Below, in pieces: positions 34,501 through 45,806 of a stretch of DNA of 64,000 nucleotides. A program made the translations under genes and the position numbers. Location: the NCBI GenBank assembly GCA_004194705.1, contig SADC01000290.1, forward strand, positions 1 to 64,000. Direction: 5' to 3'. The notes below the pieces were generated by a model. That model was not told the DNA's origin. It saw only the letters and a list, made by a program, of their open reading frames with translations, and searched no databases. Within the stretch, counting starts at the first letter, position 1, and every line of letters starts with the position of its first letter. Origin of the DNA: Ditylenchus dipsaci. Lineage: Eukaryota; Nematoda; Chromadorea; Rhabditida; Anguinidae.

Positions 34501-36553
34501 CTTACAAGTTGAATACGATAAAAAATTAGCAAAGAAACTAACCACTATCCAACAAACAGGCAAAGCAGCTATAAAGGCACTGATCCAGCTAAATTTAGTT
34601 GTTAAATAGACATTTTCAACAACACTGATAATAAATTTACCAAGCTACAATAACCTTGACTGCCCTATCAAACGTAGAAAACACTTTGACTCTTAGAGGA
34701 AAACTTAAATTAATAACTCAGTAGTGAACAATTTTTTTAATTCTCAATTACCAATAGCTAGCCAGCGTTCTATAGAAAAGCAGGTTATAGTAAGTATAGA
34801 TGCATAGCTGGTGAACTCGATCAGAAAGGCACGACTTTTGCAAATCTAAACCAATCTTTTTGTAGCGGACATTTTTCCAATTTTATAGGGTATGGACAGG
34901 TACTTATTCGGTGGGACCCCTTAATTTTCGAAAAATGACCTAAAAACACGTCTTAAACTACTTTTTTGCTTGATACCATGAAAAAACACTTCTGAACAGT
35001 TTCTAATCTGACGATTAAGATTTTACTTTTTCAACGTAATATGCGCTGTTTATTATTCAAAGATTTATCATATTTTTCTTGCTGGAGCTTGGCAAAAAGA
35101 GTCTTCATATGCATTTTGATCAGAGTCTTGCTCAGAACCATGTCTAAGACAAGTCCTTTGTGTTCCTTGAAGGATTAAAGCCGGTATTTAAACAAATTAA
35201 AAATTATGAGCAGGGAGGCTGATCCAACCGGAAAACTAGCTGGAAAAGACAAGAAAATAATATTAAAAAACTTACAAATTCTCCAAAACGATATGGATAT
35301 AGCTAAAAAATAGCAATGATGGTTTTTTAAACATATTGTATATATAATATTCCAATTCCCCAATAATAGTAAACTAATAAGAGACTGCAGCAAATTTTCT
35401 TTTTAGGTTTTGTTTTCTTTATTTTTCCGGCACTAGAATCTAGCCTTGGACTTAGCTTTCTAGCAAGCTATTCAACTGAATTGATTTTTTCTACAAATAT
35501 AGAGATAGAGATAATTTCAAAAACGTAGTCGCTATATTCCTAAAACTATTTAGTGAAGGCTGATAGCTTGTTATAAACTAAATTGCATTTAAATTACAAA
35601 TTTTTATTGTAGGTTTTCGCTAATTTACTGAGTTGTTAGCACTGATTTCTAGCTACCGCCTTCTGAGTAGAAAATCTCACTTTGGGAACCGTGATTTTTA
35701 CATATTTTAGCAGAGCCCCACACCACCATCTAAATTATAGACAATGAGATAGGAAATAATTCATAAGTAGTTTGCAGAAAACATAAAAATACGATTCCAA
35801 AACATACTTTTGGTTTAGGCAAGTGGCATGTAATTAAAGATAATTCAAATAACAATTCAATTCAATTTTTAAATTACCACATCAAACACGCCATATAGCT
35901 CCATAGGAAGTCCTAAATTTTTATCTATAAATAACATTTGTAAGATTTGCTACAAAATATTTGCTTCAAAATTTTGTTAAAGCATTGACCATATTTATGA
36001 TGTGTATTATCCTTGTCGTCCCTTATTGTTTTTCGATACTTTACTAGCCTTTTATTCCAAAATTTCAGCCTATTGGCTCGAGATCTCAAGCGATTAGATT
36101 TAAAGTCACATATTGTCTATTCAATGTGACCAAACTTCCCTAGTCGAGCGAAAAGCAAGTCCGCAGTGTCCCCTTATAAGTCAGTGCTACAAACAAAGAA
36201 TATTTCGGAGAGGCAAGAACCCAAATTAAATGCCATATCCAAAATTAAATTAGCAACTTACCCAAGACGAGCATCAAAATGTCGCTAATAGCCAAAGAGA
36301 AAAGGTAGTAATTTGTGGCTGTCTGGTGCATAGACTTGTTGCGAACAATAACAATACAGGTGCATATATTGCCGGAAATACCGAGCAGTAGAATTAGCCC
36401 ATAAATAATGACAGTAGGAGCGAATATGGTGGGGGAAACACATCGCTCCCCCAAATGAGCGATGACAAATTGGGTAAGGTTAGGGTCTACATATTTGAGA
36501 GGTGAGCAATCTTGAAGATTTAAGGATGTCAAAGAGACCCTACTAAATTCCAT
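28574..36553 (-). CDS. neuromedin-U/pyrokinin-type peptide GPCR
   Basis: Class A receptor on the minus strand. Exons (high to low): 36553-36261, 35912-35878, 35302-35276, 34845-34752, 34703-34641, 34588-34543, 33369-33129, 33080-33060, 33002-32874, 29172-29133, 29081-28574. TM1-2 contains ATNYYLFSLAISD, diagnostic of the NMU/pyrokinin/CAPA group, followed by GLPMELY. TM3 is EFTSYASILTITCFSIERW with ERW in place of DRY. TM4 is ACWISAFIAALPVCW, the second loop has DYC, and TM5 is FLIFFLLPALLITIVY. TM6 is VSVVVMFFLCWLPFHVQR, built from a 21-nt exon plus the next. TM7 is NSACNPILYNILS. A long Ser-rich tail follows. An N-glycosylation site (NLT) lies in the N-terminus. Splice phases agree except at the exon 4/5 junction, one base short of the expected ...AIC-FP. 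Exact ligand cannot be inferred. Confidence 0.85.
29925..30630 (+). mobile_element. Merlin (IS1595/ISXO2-like) transposon, truncated
   Basis: Inverted repeats GGACCTCACCTGAAATTGCC at 29925 and complement ending at 30630. Between them, plus-strand exon-like frames encode a zinc-ribbon (TCKNGHSMKLYFG ... WKCTIRDCYHK), a helical part (WCKREIEINHDSAVDYNAFM) and GGPGMIVELDESAYTQRKYH with RLFPTTWVFGGI, the start of the ISXO2-like DDE domain. The frame then stops against the right repeat, so the remaining catalytic part is deleted. Short introns interrupt it. No target duplication is visible. Located in a GPCR intron. Confidence 0.8.
31088..31740. repeat. nested palindrome with 14-15 bp tandem repeat
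   Basis: Ends GGTAGGGTCACATTTCATTT and its complement. Arms of about 300 bp are nearly perfect. The left arm contains five tandem units of ACATTTCATTTCGTG/CG (31107-31180), partly lost in the right arm. Centre is CGAATACGTATTTGAATACG. Confidence 0.7.
32273..32646. repeat. nested palindrome
   Basis: Arms of about 140 bp starting ATAGACGTTTGGCGAATATG, inner part CCATATATACCCTTAGAGAT in reverse, and a loop with GGCCGCGAAGCGGCC. Interrupts the larger fold-back at 30940-32860. Confidence 0.7.
33718..33965. repeat. degenerate minisatellite, CCTGGTGGTTCGGGC words
   Basis: About ten imperfect copies of TCCTGGTGGTTCGGGCC within the GPCR intron between exons 6 and 7. Non-coding. Confidence 0.6.
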
Positions 36554-36559
36554 TAAGGG

Positions 36560-36821
36560 TAATAGGATGCATCTGGCTTAGCTGAAATATATATATTTTT
36601 TTACAAAGATCATAAAAAAAGTTGACACTCTGATGAAAAAACTTGGATTGTTAGAAGAGCTTGATATAGTGAAGGCACATTCGCAATGAGTGCTGACGCA
36701 ATTCTTTCTTTAAGACGCTTTCTTTTTTAAAAATCAAAAATTGAGCCACTTTTCAACCAAATCAAAGCGCTTTCAAACCAAAAGAGCTATTTTTAAGACT
36801 TTTTCTTTAAGAAATTCTGTA
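36560..36821. other. GPCR 5' flank
   Basis: Region upstream of the receptor start codon (minus strand). No promoter motif can be assigned. Confidence 0.35.
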
Positions 36822-37416
36822 CAGTAGAACCTCTTTATAGTGACACCCCGATATAGTGACACCCTTGATATAGTGACACCCGGGCCCGATTTGGTTGGCC
36901 GACATATAGTGATATAGGATATAGTGACACCCCGATATAGTGACACCTAGGGGTCGGTTCCCAGTAGGGTAGTTCACGACCGGTTAATGCATAGTTTCGG
37001 TTAACCGGGTCCTGCTCAAAAATTTTGACAGAATTTCAACAAGCTTTTAGTACCATTAGATGCGCAAGAAATTTTGAGTACCCCATTTAAAAGATCATCG
37101 AAAACTAAAGAAAATTATAATCCACCTAAAAATTGAAAAAACAGCCGAAAAAGACCATAAATTTGCACCCGGTTAACCGGGTCGTTTTTTTAGTCTTTTT
37201 CGGCTGTTTTTTCAATTTTTAGGTGGATTATAATTTTCTTTAGTTTTCGATGATCTTTTAAATGGGGTACTCAAATTCCTTGCGAAACTAATGGTACTAA
37301 AGCTTGTTGAAATTCTGTCAAAATTTTTGAGCAGGACCCGGTTAACCGAAACTATGCATTAACCGGTCGTGAACTACCCTAGTTCCCAGGGGTGTCACTA
37401 TAAAGAGGTTCGACTG
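36822..37416. mobile_element. TA-flanked pogo/Tigger-like MITE carrying a nested hairpin
   Basis: Ends CAGTAGAACCTCTTTATAGT and ACTATAAAGAGGTTCGACTG, flanked by TA. The left end iterates ATATAGTGACACC four to five times. A second element (36965-37381) is inserted inside it. Confidence 0.75.
36965..37381. mobile_element. 417-bp hairpin element with 8-bp target duplication
   Basis: Ends TAGGGTAGTTCACGACCGGT and its complement; arms of about 200 bp are almost identical. Flanked by GTTCCCAG on both sides (36957-36964 and 37382-37389), an exact 8-bp duplication inside the MITE at 36822-37416. Eight-base duplication suggests hAT-type mobilisation. No coding capacity. Confidence 0.85.
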
Positions 37417-37636
37417 TAGTGAATTTTTTGTGGCTTTTTTAATTCTCTTCCAAAATGCTTAGATAAGTAAAAAATTATTTAGCGGATTCTTTGAAAAGCA
37501 CTAGGCTCTAGGGCATTACTACTCATTTTTCTAAAATTTAATTCGTTTTAAATTAAGTCAACGGTTGACTTTATAATACAGGTTGCAGGGAGGGAGTTTA
37601 CTTGGCACCGAAAATATTTTTAACAGTCCAAATATC

Positions 37637-37855
37637 AGGTTGTGTCATTAGGCTTGTTTCAAATAATATTTTTGTGACATTGTAATTATCTATGAAAATT
37701 TTTGACAGCTGACTTGACCTCTAATTTTGTAGCTTACAATCTTAGCTACAAAATGACAGATTAACTTTTGAAAATAGTCAAAAAATTATAGAAGAAAAAC
37801 ACAATGCCACAAAAATTTCATTTGAAAAAACCGAAGGTATTTATGACACAACCTA
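37637..37855. repeat. palindromic element, GTGGCATTGTGTTTT core family
   Basis: Inverted pair around ACAATGCCACAAAAATTTCA with a central TTTTGTAGCTTACAATCTTAGCTACAAAA, clearly related to 20650-20900. Confidence 0.55.
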
Positions 37856-37859
37856 TTAT

Positions 37860-38736
37860 CATCAAAAAAAAAGGAATCGCGTATGGATACAGAGTGTATA
37901 ATTAAAAACTATTAATGATATTTTTTTAACTTTTGGATCACTTAAATATTTTCGTCCAAAACTTTGGAAGAGTCTTCAATAGGAAGCAATTAGGCAAAAA
38001 GCGTTAATCCAGGCATTAATACACTTACGAACTATCTCAAAAAGGTATTAAATGTGCACTTTAGATGTGCAAAGACAGAACTTTTAAAAATGACGGCCTT
38101 GATGCCTGAACTAAAATTAAGAAAAAAGTAAAAATCCTTTTGCACATGTACAAATTCAAAGGCAATGAGCACTTTAATAAAAATTTATTAGACAGTTTGA
38201 GAACTTTTTTAAATCTGAATGAAAATAATTAATCCCTAAGGACATTTTTCATTTATATCAAGAAAATTTGAAAATTGATTTTAAATTGAAATATACGTGA
38301 TCAATTGTTTGAAAAGTTCAGGAAGCAACACAATGATCTCAATGATATTTAAAAAATCTTGCATTTTCAAGCGTTTGATACATTCTGAATACCGTGTTTA
38401 CTCAAATAAAGCCATGTCAATAGCTATGTTACTCGTCAATTTACCGGTCTTCGGGCAATCATGACTAATTTACCAGTAAATTTACCGGTAAATAAAACAG
38501 CCCTACTTATAATTACTCTTGAAAAAGAGTATCATGGAATCCTTTGCTACTAAATTTGTTCGAAATAGTAGCGAAGCTATGCCTGTTTAAAGTCTAAAAA
38601 AATATTTTTCATGCCGCCTAAAAGTTTAAGTGCAAATACAGGAAAAACGTCCAAAAAAATAATATAGCTGTTTTATTTTTGCCTTACACTACCAAAACAT
38701 GGAGCACTTAGTACACATCTGTTTTTCTGTACACAT
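37860..38736. other. AT-rich intergenic
   Basis: No exon or clear repeat recognised. Confidence 0.35.
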
Positions 38737-39191
38737 CAGGGGTGGGACGGAATTCCGATTTCCGTCTTCCGATTTCCGATTTCCGGCACTTTTTCTCTTC
38801 CGTTTTCGATTTCCGAAAAAATAGGGCGAATTTCGGAAATTTCGGAAGAGAATAGTTCACTTGAAAAATATTTTCGAAGTATTTTGGCAGAAATGTCTTG
38901 CAAGGAAATGGAAGTTACAGCTTTCACCATAACCTTTCCGCCTACAACTTTGAATATTAATAATTGCAGTCTCTTGTTGTTGTTATGATTATGGTTGAAA
39001 TAAATTACGGATGCATGTGTACAACATTAAATTTTGGCACTAGGAAATTTTTTGAATTTCTTCCGATTTCCGTCTTCCGATTTCCGATTTCCGGCAGTTT
39101 TTTCTTCCGATTTCCGACTTCCGGTTTTGAGAATTTTCTACTTCCGGTTCCGATTTTTGTTCCGACTTTTTTTGTCTTCCGTCCACCCCTG
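38737..39191. mobile_element. hAT-type MITE with 8-bp target duplication
   Basis: Terminal repeats CAGGGGTGGGACGGAA / TTCCGTCCACCCCTG (one base shorter), flanked by GTACACAT at 38729-38736 and 39192-39199. Subterminal regions iterate TTCCGATTTCCG. 455 bp, no transposase. Confidence 0.85.
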
Positions 39192-41019
39192 GTACACATT
39201 AGATAGTCGAGACTATAATCTCTTGAAAAAAAACAAAGTTTAAGCACACAAATAAGCTGTTATATAGAAAATAAATGGCTAGAAAAATGTCGTCAAATAA
39301 ATGTAGACTACTTTCTCTACTAAATTTTTTGTAATATAGCGAAGCCTTCTATTGTTGACCATATAGCACGCAATTTACGCTTTAGAAACACAAATTTTTG
39401 TTTGCTGTAAGAAAAAAAAGCAAAAAAATATATATTTAATTTGACGCTTAAAATTGGCGGTGATTCGCAAAATTTATAGTAAGAGTTGATGTTCATAATA
39501 CCAAGTTACCGTATTTCGTTAATAATTTTGCAGAAGAGTTTGTACCGTAATTTTTTAGCGAAAATTTTCTTCCGGTTCAAAATCTGGTTTTAACTACTTC
39601 TAAAAGTTTTTTCACCATAAAAAAGATAGGACATGTTTTTAGGGCACGGAAAGGCATTTTTGAAATTTTTTCGACCAAATTTTTACTTTTTGCCTGGGGG
39701 ACCAAGGTCAACCATCCTAAAGAGGGACCGCATTTGATCCTATAGAACGATCCTAAAAAATAGAAAAAAACGTGTCTGTGGCACTGTTTCTTTAACTTGT
39801 TTTTCGCAGCCCATTCTCAGACATTAACAACGTTAGTTTACCACCTATTTTGTAGCTCATCTCACTGGTTACAGAATGAGTAGTAATTTGGCTGCGAGTG
39901 GTTTTAAATAAGTAGGTCAAAACACAATGACACAAACACCAAGCCGCAAAAGTGCAAAAAACACTAGTTTGAATCAAAGAGAGGGGGAGGGGGAGGAGCA
40001 AATACGGTATTCTACCCCGTTATGGTCACTAGAGCTGGGCAAAGAGAGCCTGTTAATGCGTTCTCGATCAAAAGCCTTGCTCGGAATCATGTCTACGGTA
40101 AGTGAGTGCGCGCATCTCTAACCAACCAAGTCCCTGCGCACCCTTCGGGGAAAAATGCAAAAAGATTAAATATTGAAATTTAAATGAAAATTTGATACAA
40201 AATTTTGAAAAACTAAAAGCCTCGTGACCTCACCTTTCACCATACTAGGTTTCAAATTTACAGCATTAAAATACCACATAATTAAAAGCACTGTCACATT
40301 AAAAGATCAAAGTTACTCTAGACAAATAAGCAATTTTCAAGACTATGTCATCTATATTAAAAGCCTGTATTTTATTTTGTACAAATTAGAATCTTATGCA
40401 TGAAAATGCATTTTTCTGAAGCTCTGGGGATTATAGTATGAATCACTTTAGCGGCATTAAAAAAACACTGCTGCTATTTAAAAAATATGAAAAATATAAT
40501 GATTAGAAGTAATTAGTCAACCTTAGAATTTTGTTCCTAGTAAATTTTGCTATAATTTATCATTATTTAGAGGAAGCAAGAAAATGCGTTTCAAAAAAAC
40601 GTTTCCATCACAAATGGTACCTATGCAAAAAATTGACAAAAGAGCCTTAAATTCATTTTCAAGATTTTCTATTTCAGCAATTAAAATTAGACTTACGCAA
40701 AACACTTTTTTGCGTTTCTATTGTTTTTAGGGCCTAAGACTACTTAGACTTTAAAAAACGAGATTTTGGTTCTGGCCAAATAGTGTACTCTTGCCCTAAC
40801 ATTTTAAACAAAATATTTTCAATCAATTTTTCGGCACTAAAAATACTTAAAGGTTGTTTTCAGATATTACTCCACCGTATCATCGAATTGTAGCCATTTT
40901 TACTCGGTTACTGCTGTTGCTTCTGGGCTTGCGCTTAAAGACAGAATTGTTTAAGCGCCGGCGCTCCGCCGGGTAGCGCGCTTAAACAATCCTGCTTAAG
41001 AACAGGGAAAACTAGCATA

Positions 41020-41258
41020 CCGTATTTACTGTATTAACTCCCCACCTCTAATAAGTCCCACCCTACGGACCTTATATCTCAGCGTAGAGCGAACATTTCG
41101 AAAATCTGTTTTTCGCATTTTCTTAGTTGCCGCGAGTTTACCTGATTAATTTTTTAATTTGGTTGAGCACCCAAAAATATCGAAATCGAAATATTTTTTT
41201 CCGATTTTTTAAGGGTTGAAAAATAACTCCCCATGGGAACTTAATACAGTAAATACGG
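41020..41258. mobile_element. TA-flanked MITE, CCGTATTTACTGTATTAA family
   Basis: Ends CCGTATTTACTGTATTAACT and its near-complement, with TA on both sides, 239 bp. The inner sequence resembles that of 15546-15796 and 56810-57060. Confidence 0.7.
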
Positions 41259-43310
41259 TATATAGACGCAAACATGTTTCTCGAAGATCATAAAGGGAAA
41301 AATTGATAGAAATCTCTTTTTTTTTCAAAAAAGTAAATCAAAAAAATATGCGTTGGTTTCATTTTAGACCACTGTCTAAATAAGACAAATGCTAGTTCTG
41401 AAATAGACAAATGTCTAAATCTTAAAAATATCCATGCTCTTAAAATTTAGTTGTTAATTAAAAAGTAATTACAAGTAGGACAACGAAGCAATTACAAAAA
41501 CACTTACGTAAAATTATCAACTATATTTTTTTCAGACAATTATTATAGAAAATTTAAAAGTAGACTATAGCTGCCAATATCAGATTTGTCATTTTCTTCA
41601 TGGAAAGCGCGAAAATTACAAAAGATAAAAATTTTAATTTATTTTAAAATTTTTGAAAACACACTTTCTCATGTGCATTGCCAACTATGAGACATCTCAA
41701 ACTTACTTTGCATTGGCGCCTTAGACATTTAAATGAATGCGGGAAATATTATTCCTGGCTAACCTAACAAAACAATATGAGCTGCACACGCAAGCCATAA
41801 ATTATGGCTAAAGTGAGTGCAACTACAACTACCAACATTCAGGCAGAAAATGGTCTTTTTTCGGTGAGCGCAATTACCAATGAAGCCAGAAAAGTTGGGC
41901 TGGAGAGCTTAAATTAAAAAGAAGACTACAACTCAATTCCCTGCCCATTTATTGAATCAATTTCAGTTGTTTTAAGGGGCAATGCACAGCATTCTTTGCT
42001 GTTTTCCACAAGTCAAGCCCAATTAGCATCTGGAGCTTTTAGTTGAAAGGCTACAAGGTCGATATTATAAGAAATAGGCACTCACCTAATTCTTGCCTTA
42101 GGCCACTCTAATTTATGCAGGCTTGCTCTGTAAACAGATTAAATCGATTCTTTTGGCTGTTTATTTTAACGTGTGCATGAGTAAAAAAATATTATGTTGG
42201 TCTTACAGGCTTAATTTGTACAATATCTGAGCGTCCCTCTCGATATAGTGCGCATACCTTAAATTCATTCCCCTTGAATCTGACGATTTTTTAAATTTTG
42301 ATTTTCGAAAAGTTTTGCCAAATGTGATTTGCCAGTCTAGTTTCGAAAATCGCATAGATTACGATTTTACCGGTTGTTTTTGCAAATGAAATTTTTTCTC
42401 AGTAAGACCCGCGGCTATTGTTTTTTATAGATCCAACTATATACAAAGGCGACCAGGGGCGTACCGACAGGGGGGGGCAGTTGGCACGTGATAATCGCAA
42501 TGATAACATTGAACAAATAAAACCGATGACAAAACATGTTGGCTTAAAATTGACACAGAAAGATGGGCTGAATTTTGTCTATAATGTGTATTTTAATACC
42601 CACATGCCTCTAAAATTATTTGCATTTTATGCACCACCGCTTTGTATCTAGACTTCCAATGCTAAAAATTGGTGCAAAAACTAGTGTGTTTATTTCTGTT
42701 GACAAAGACACAATGTTTACTTTCTGTGAACAAACGTCACTTGTTGCAAAAAAACTAAGCTGCCAAATGAGTGTATATAAAAAAAAATCGCTCAACACAG
42801 TTATATATAATGGCATTCAGGCGGAAAAGTTTCAAATAAGACTCTTTTGCAAGGCTTTTGTAAATATATAATTTTTCAAACATTTAAAAAAAATAAGCAG
42901 CTAGACATCAACTACTAAAAGCAATTTGTTTTGATGGATGAAACTTATAAATCACACGGACCACCTGTGACTGAATGCATTTTTACACCAGAGTGGGTGC
43001 CAAGTGATCAGTATTTGTTATGAGCTGAGCAATACCATGTGGCAAAAAGCTTAAATTCAATTTCAAGCCAAGAGGTTTGCCTACTTTTTCATATAGTAGA
43101 AATCTTTGGTCGACCATACAGCGGATTTATATAAGCTAGTATTTCTGCTTTTAGGCTGATGCATTTACCAGATTAAAATTTCCAAAATGGTTTATCTGAT
43201 TTTTATTCACTTTGCATGGAGGTGTTATTTGTGCTGTAGCAATTAAATAAGTAATGTCTAAAACAAAACAACATTAAGTTGTCCACAACAACAAAGATTA
43301 ATATTTGAGG

Positions 43311-43566
43311 CTCTCTCCTGTTATATCCAAAACTGTTACATCTAAAAATGGTTCTAGTTTTATCTGGTTCTCGCCAAAAGTTCTAGCACGGTTCTAGCTT
43401 TTCATTTTAAATTTTGTTATTTTCCATATAGTATTAGAGGGAAAGCCTGAAGTATTGTATCATAAATAATTGAACTTAAAAGGCTAAAACCTTGCTGGAA
43501 CTTTTGGCGAGAACTGATAAAACTAGACCATTTTAGATGTAACAGTTTTGGATATCAGGAGAGAGC
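43311..43566. repeat. palindromic element
   Basis: CTCTCCTGTTATATCCAAAA and its imperfect complement close the ends; arms of about 85 bp include TGGTTCTAGTTTTATC and AGTTCTCGCCAAAAG in both orientations. Non-coding. Confidence 0.65.
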
Positions 43567-45806
43567 CAAATTTGATAAGCATAAAAAATACTACAGAAAT
43601 AGTTTTCAAATATTTTGTAAGTCTTGTAAGGGTATGTGTTCTAATAAGCCACCCCACCTCAACCTGACATTTTCGTTCATTTCTTTCCTTAATCATCACG
43701 AAATTTTGGATGTTCACTGAAAAAATGGAAGATAGATCTCTTCATTTTCTGATTTTCGATTTTTCAAAAACAAGTTACCTGGAGGCATTTTTCGTAGTTT
43801 ATATATAAGGGCAGGTGAATTTTTCGAGAAATAGAGAGCAAGAATAAGAGGTCTGACAAAAACTACTTTTTAAAAATGAAACTTGACTAAGGTTTTCATC
43901 ACGTACAAAACTTTCTAACCGTGTGAGTATGTGCGCAAGAGTATGTGCTCTCTAACTCAAACCGGATCAGAAATGTGAGTTTTCCTTTTTTACATTTTAT
44001 CAAAATCTTATCTTTGCAGAATTTTTAAAATTCTTGCAGAATTTTAAAATATTATTTTGCAAAATTTAATAGTTTTCAAGAAAGATTAGATCTACAGCTA
44101 AACGAAACAGTTAAAACACGCTTTAACTTAAATTCAAGGACCGTCCAAGTTATCTGCTTCAACACTTCTTTTACCCCTATTTTTTCAAGCATTTGCTAGT
44201 TCTGTATTGACAGTCTGGTCCCAGATATTGCAAGGATTACGATATTGCCAATCATTTTTTAGAAACCTAGCATATTTTTCTCTAAAAAACGAAAACTCGA
44301 TGAAAAAAAAGGTTTTTCGTAAAATCGAAATTCGGTGATTGGAATCCTTGCGTGGAAAAATTGGAATCTTTTACAAAATTTGAAATTTAGGAATTAAATT
44401 GGCATCGAGTTTCGTTAAATCGTGTTTTAACTGTGCTGTCAAAAATATAAAATTGTGTATAATAAAAGTAACTAAAACACACAAAATTTAAAAAAACGAT
44501 GTCTTATTTTAGAAAACATATTCCAAGTTCAGACGCTAGATGATGATATTCTGATTTGATCGTTATAGAAATAAAGTAGCAGACGCGTGATCCTACTAAC
44601 GGATGATTACTTTTAAGCTAGTGGATTTCATTCCATATGACTTAAAGCGTTTCTTGGAGAATGGTATAACTATGTAGATTAAAAACAGATTTTCTTAAGC
44701 CCTTCACGCCTGACATCGAATTCCAGCCATTGACGCTCTCCATAATTCTTTTAGTACATCGGAAAATTTGTACGCTTAGCTATGTTGGACAGGCATTATT
44801 GTGTAGGCAAAAAGCTTGCTGAAATGTAAGTCTTTTATCAGAATTATATAAAATTGATTAAAAACCAGGGTATGGTTAAAAAGGAAAGTAACATTTAAAA
44901 TAAAACATCCAGAGTGCCCTTTTTCCTAATTTTTTGTAGCTTGAAAAAAATTTATATGCCTTCCTAATACATAACACGCCTCCATTCAAAAAATTTTATA
45001 TCTGACTGAGGGAGAAGGGTATTATATGAGAAATTCTACAGTTGACGATGGGGCTTAAAAGACTCAAAATATGTGGATGGTCAAAATGAGTCATTTTGAG
45101 ATTTTCTCATGTGTGACAAAAACATGCTTTACCAAAACACAACAATCACCACCCTTCCCTCATCCCCCCCCCCCCGAGTCAAAAAAAAGTTTAAATGTAG
45201 GCGCATTATATTCTAAGTTGCACTAAGCCCAAAAAGTTCCAAAAGAATAGTGGGCCGAGGCAATAACATCGTTTTGTTCAATAATGCCAAAAAATCCAGA
45301 TAACTACAAAAAGTTGTAAAAACTGTTCTTTTAATAGATCCAATGTAATTTTAGCGGCATGGCCTGCAGTGGCCAAAAAAATTTTCTGACCTGGTTTTAG
45401 TGAACGCCAAAATGTAATAAAAGTTCATATTTATCTTCTATTTTTTTGTAAAGCCTTGCAGTACCTTAAACTTATCAGGATTACGAATCCAGAAGTGAAA
45501 AAAGAATTTTTTTTATAAAATCATAATTTAAAATGAGAATTCAAATCATTATTTATTGCTGGTTTTTTCGAGTGAACCCGTAAAAAGATTTTGGTTTGAT
45601 TGGTTTTTCTTTCTGAAAATAATGTTATTGTTAAAATTCTACCAAAAAAATAAAATATAATGACCTGTTTACTAAAACTTTCGCTGTAAAACAAATATTA
45701 CTGCTAAACTGAAAAAAATCTTTCTATTCTGCTCATTTTGAAGCCTGAAAATGGCCAGCTAATTTTATTGTAAAATGCATTTTTTTCTTTGTCTTCGGTG
45801 TTTTAG

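Larger units (their letters stand above)
39200..45806. other. long repeat-rich intergenic region
   Basis: No gene recognised apart from what may be the unfound first exon of PIGN near the right end. Contents seen: a GTGGCATTGTGTTTT-type palindrome (39770-39945), a copy of the GTGCGCGCATCTCTAACC palindrome family (40095-40150), a TA-flanked MITE (41020-41258), a palindrome (43311-43566), and words shared with the 28 kb MITE cluster near 44190-44260. Otherwise AT-rich with no visible structure. Confidence 0.45.

Noticed and set aside
38964..39247. Phe/Arg/Pro-rich frames on both strands
   Set aside because: Translation of TTCCGATTTCCG repeats in the hAT-type MITE at 38737-39191.
44500..45806. 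Candidate first exon of PIGN (several ATGs such as near 45620)
   Set aside because: None gives a hydrophobic start with a phase-1 GT donor matching the acceptor at 45806, so no exon is claimed.
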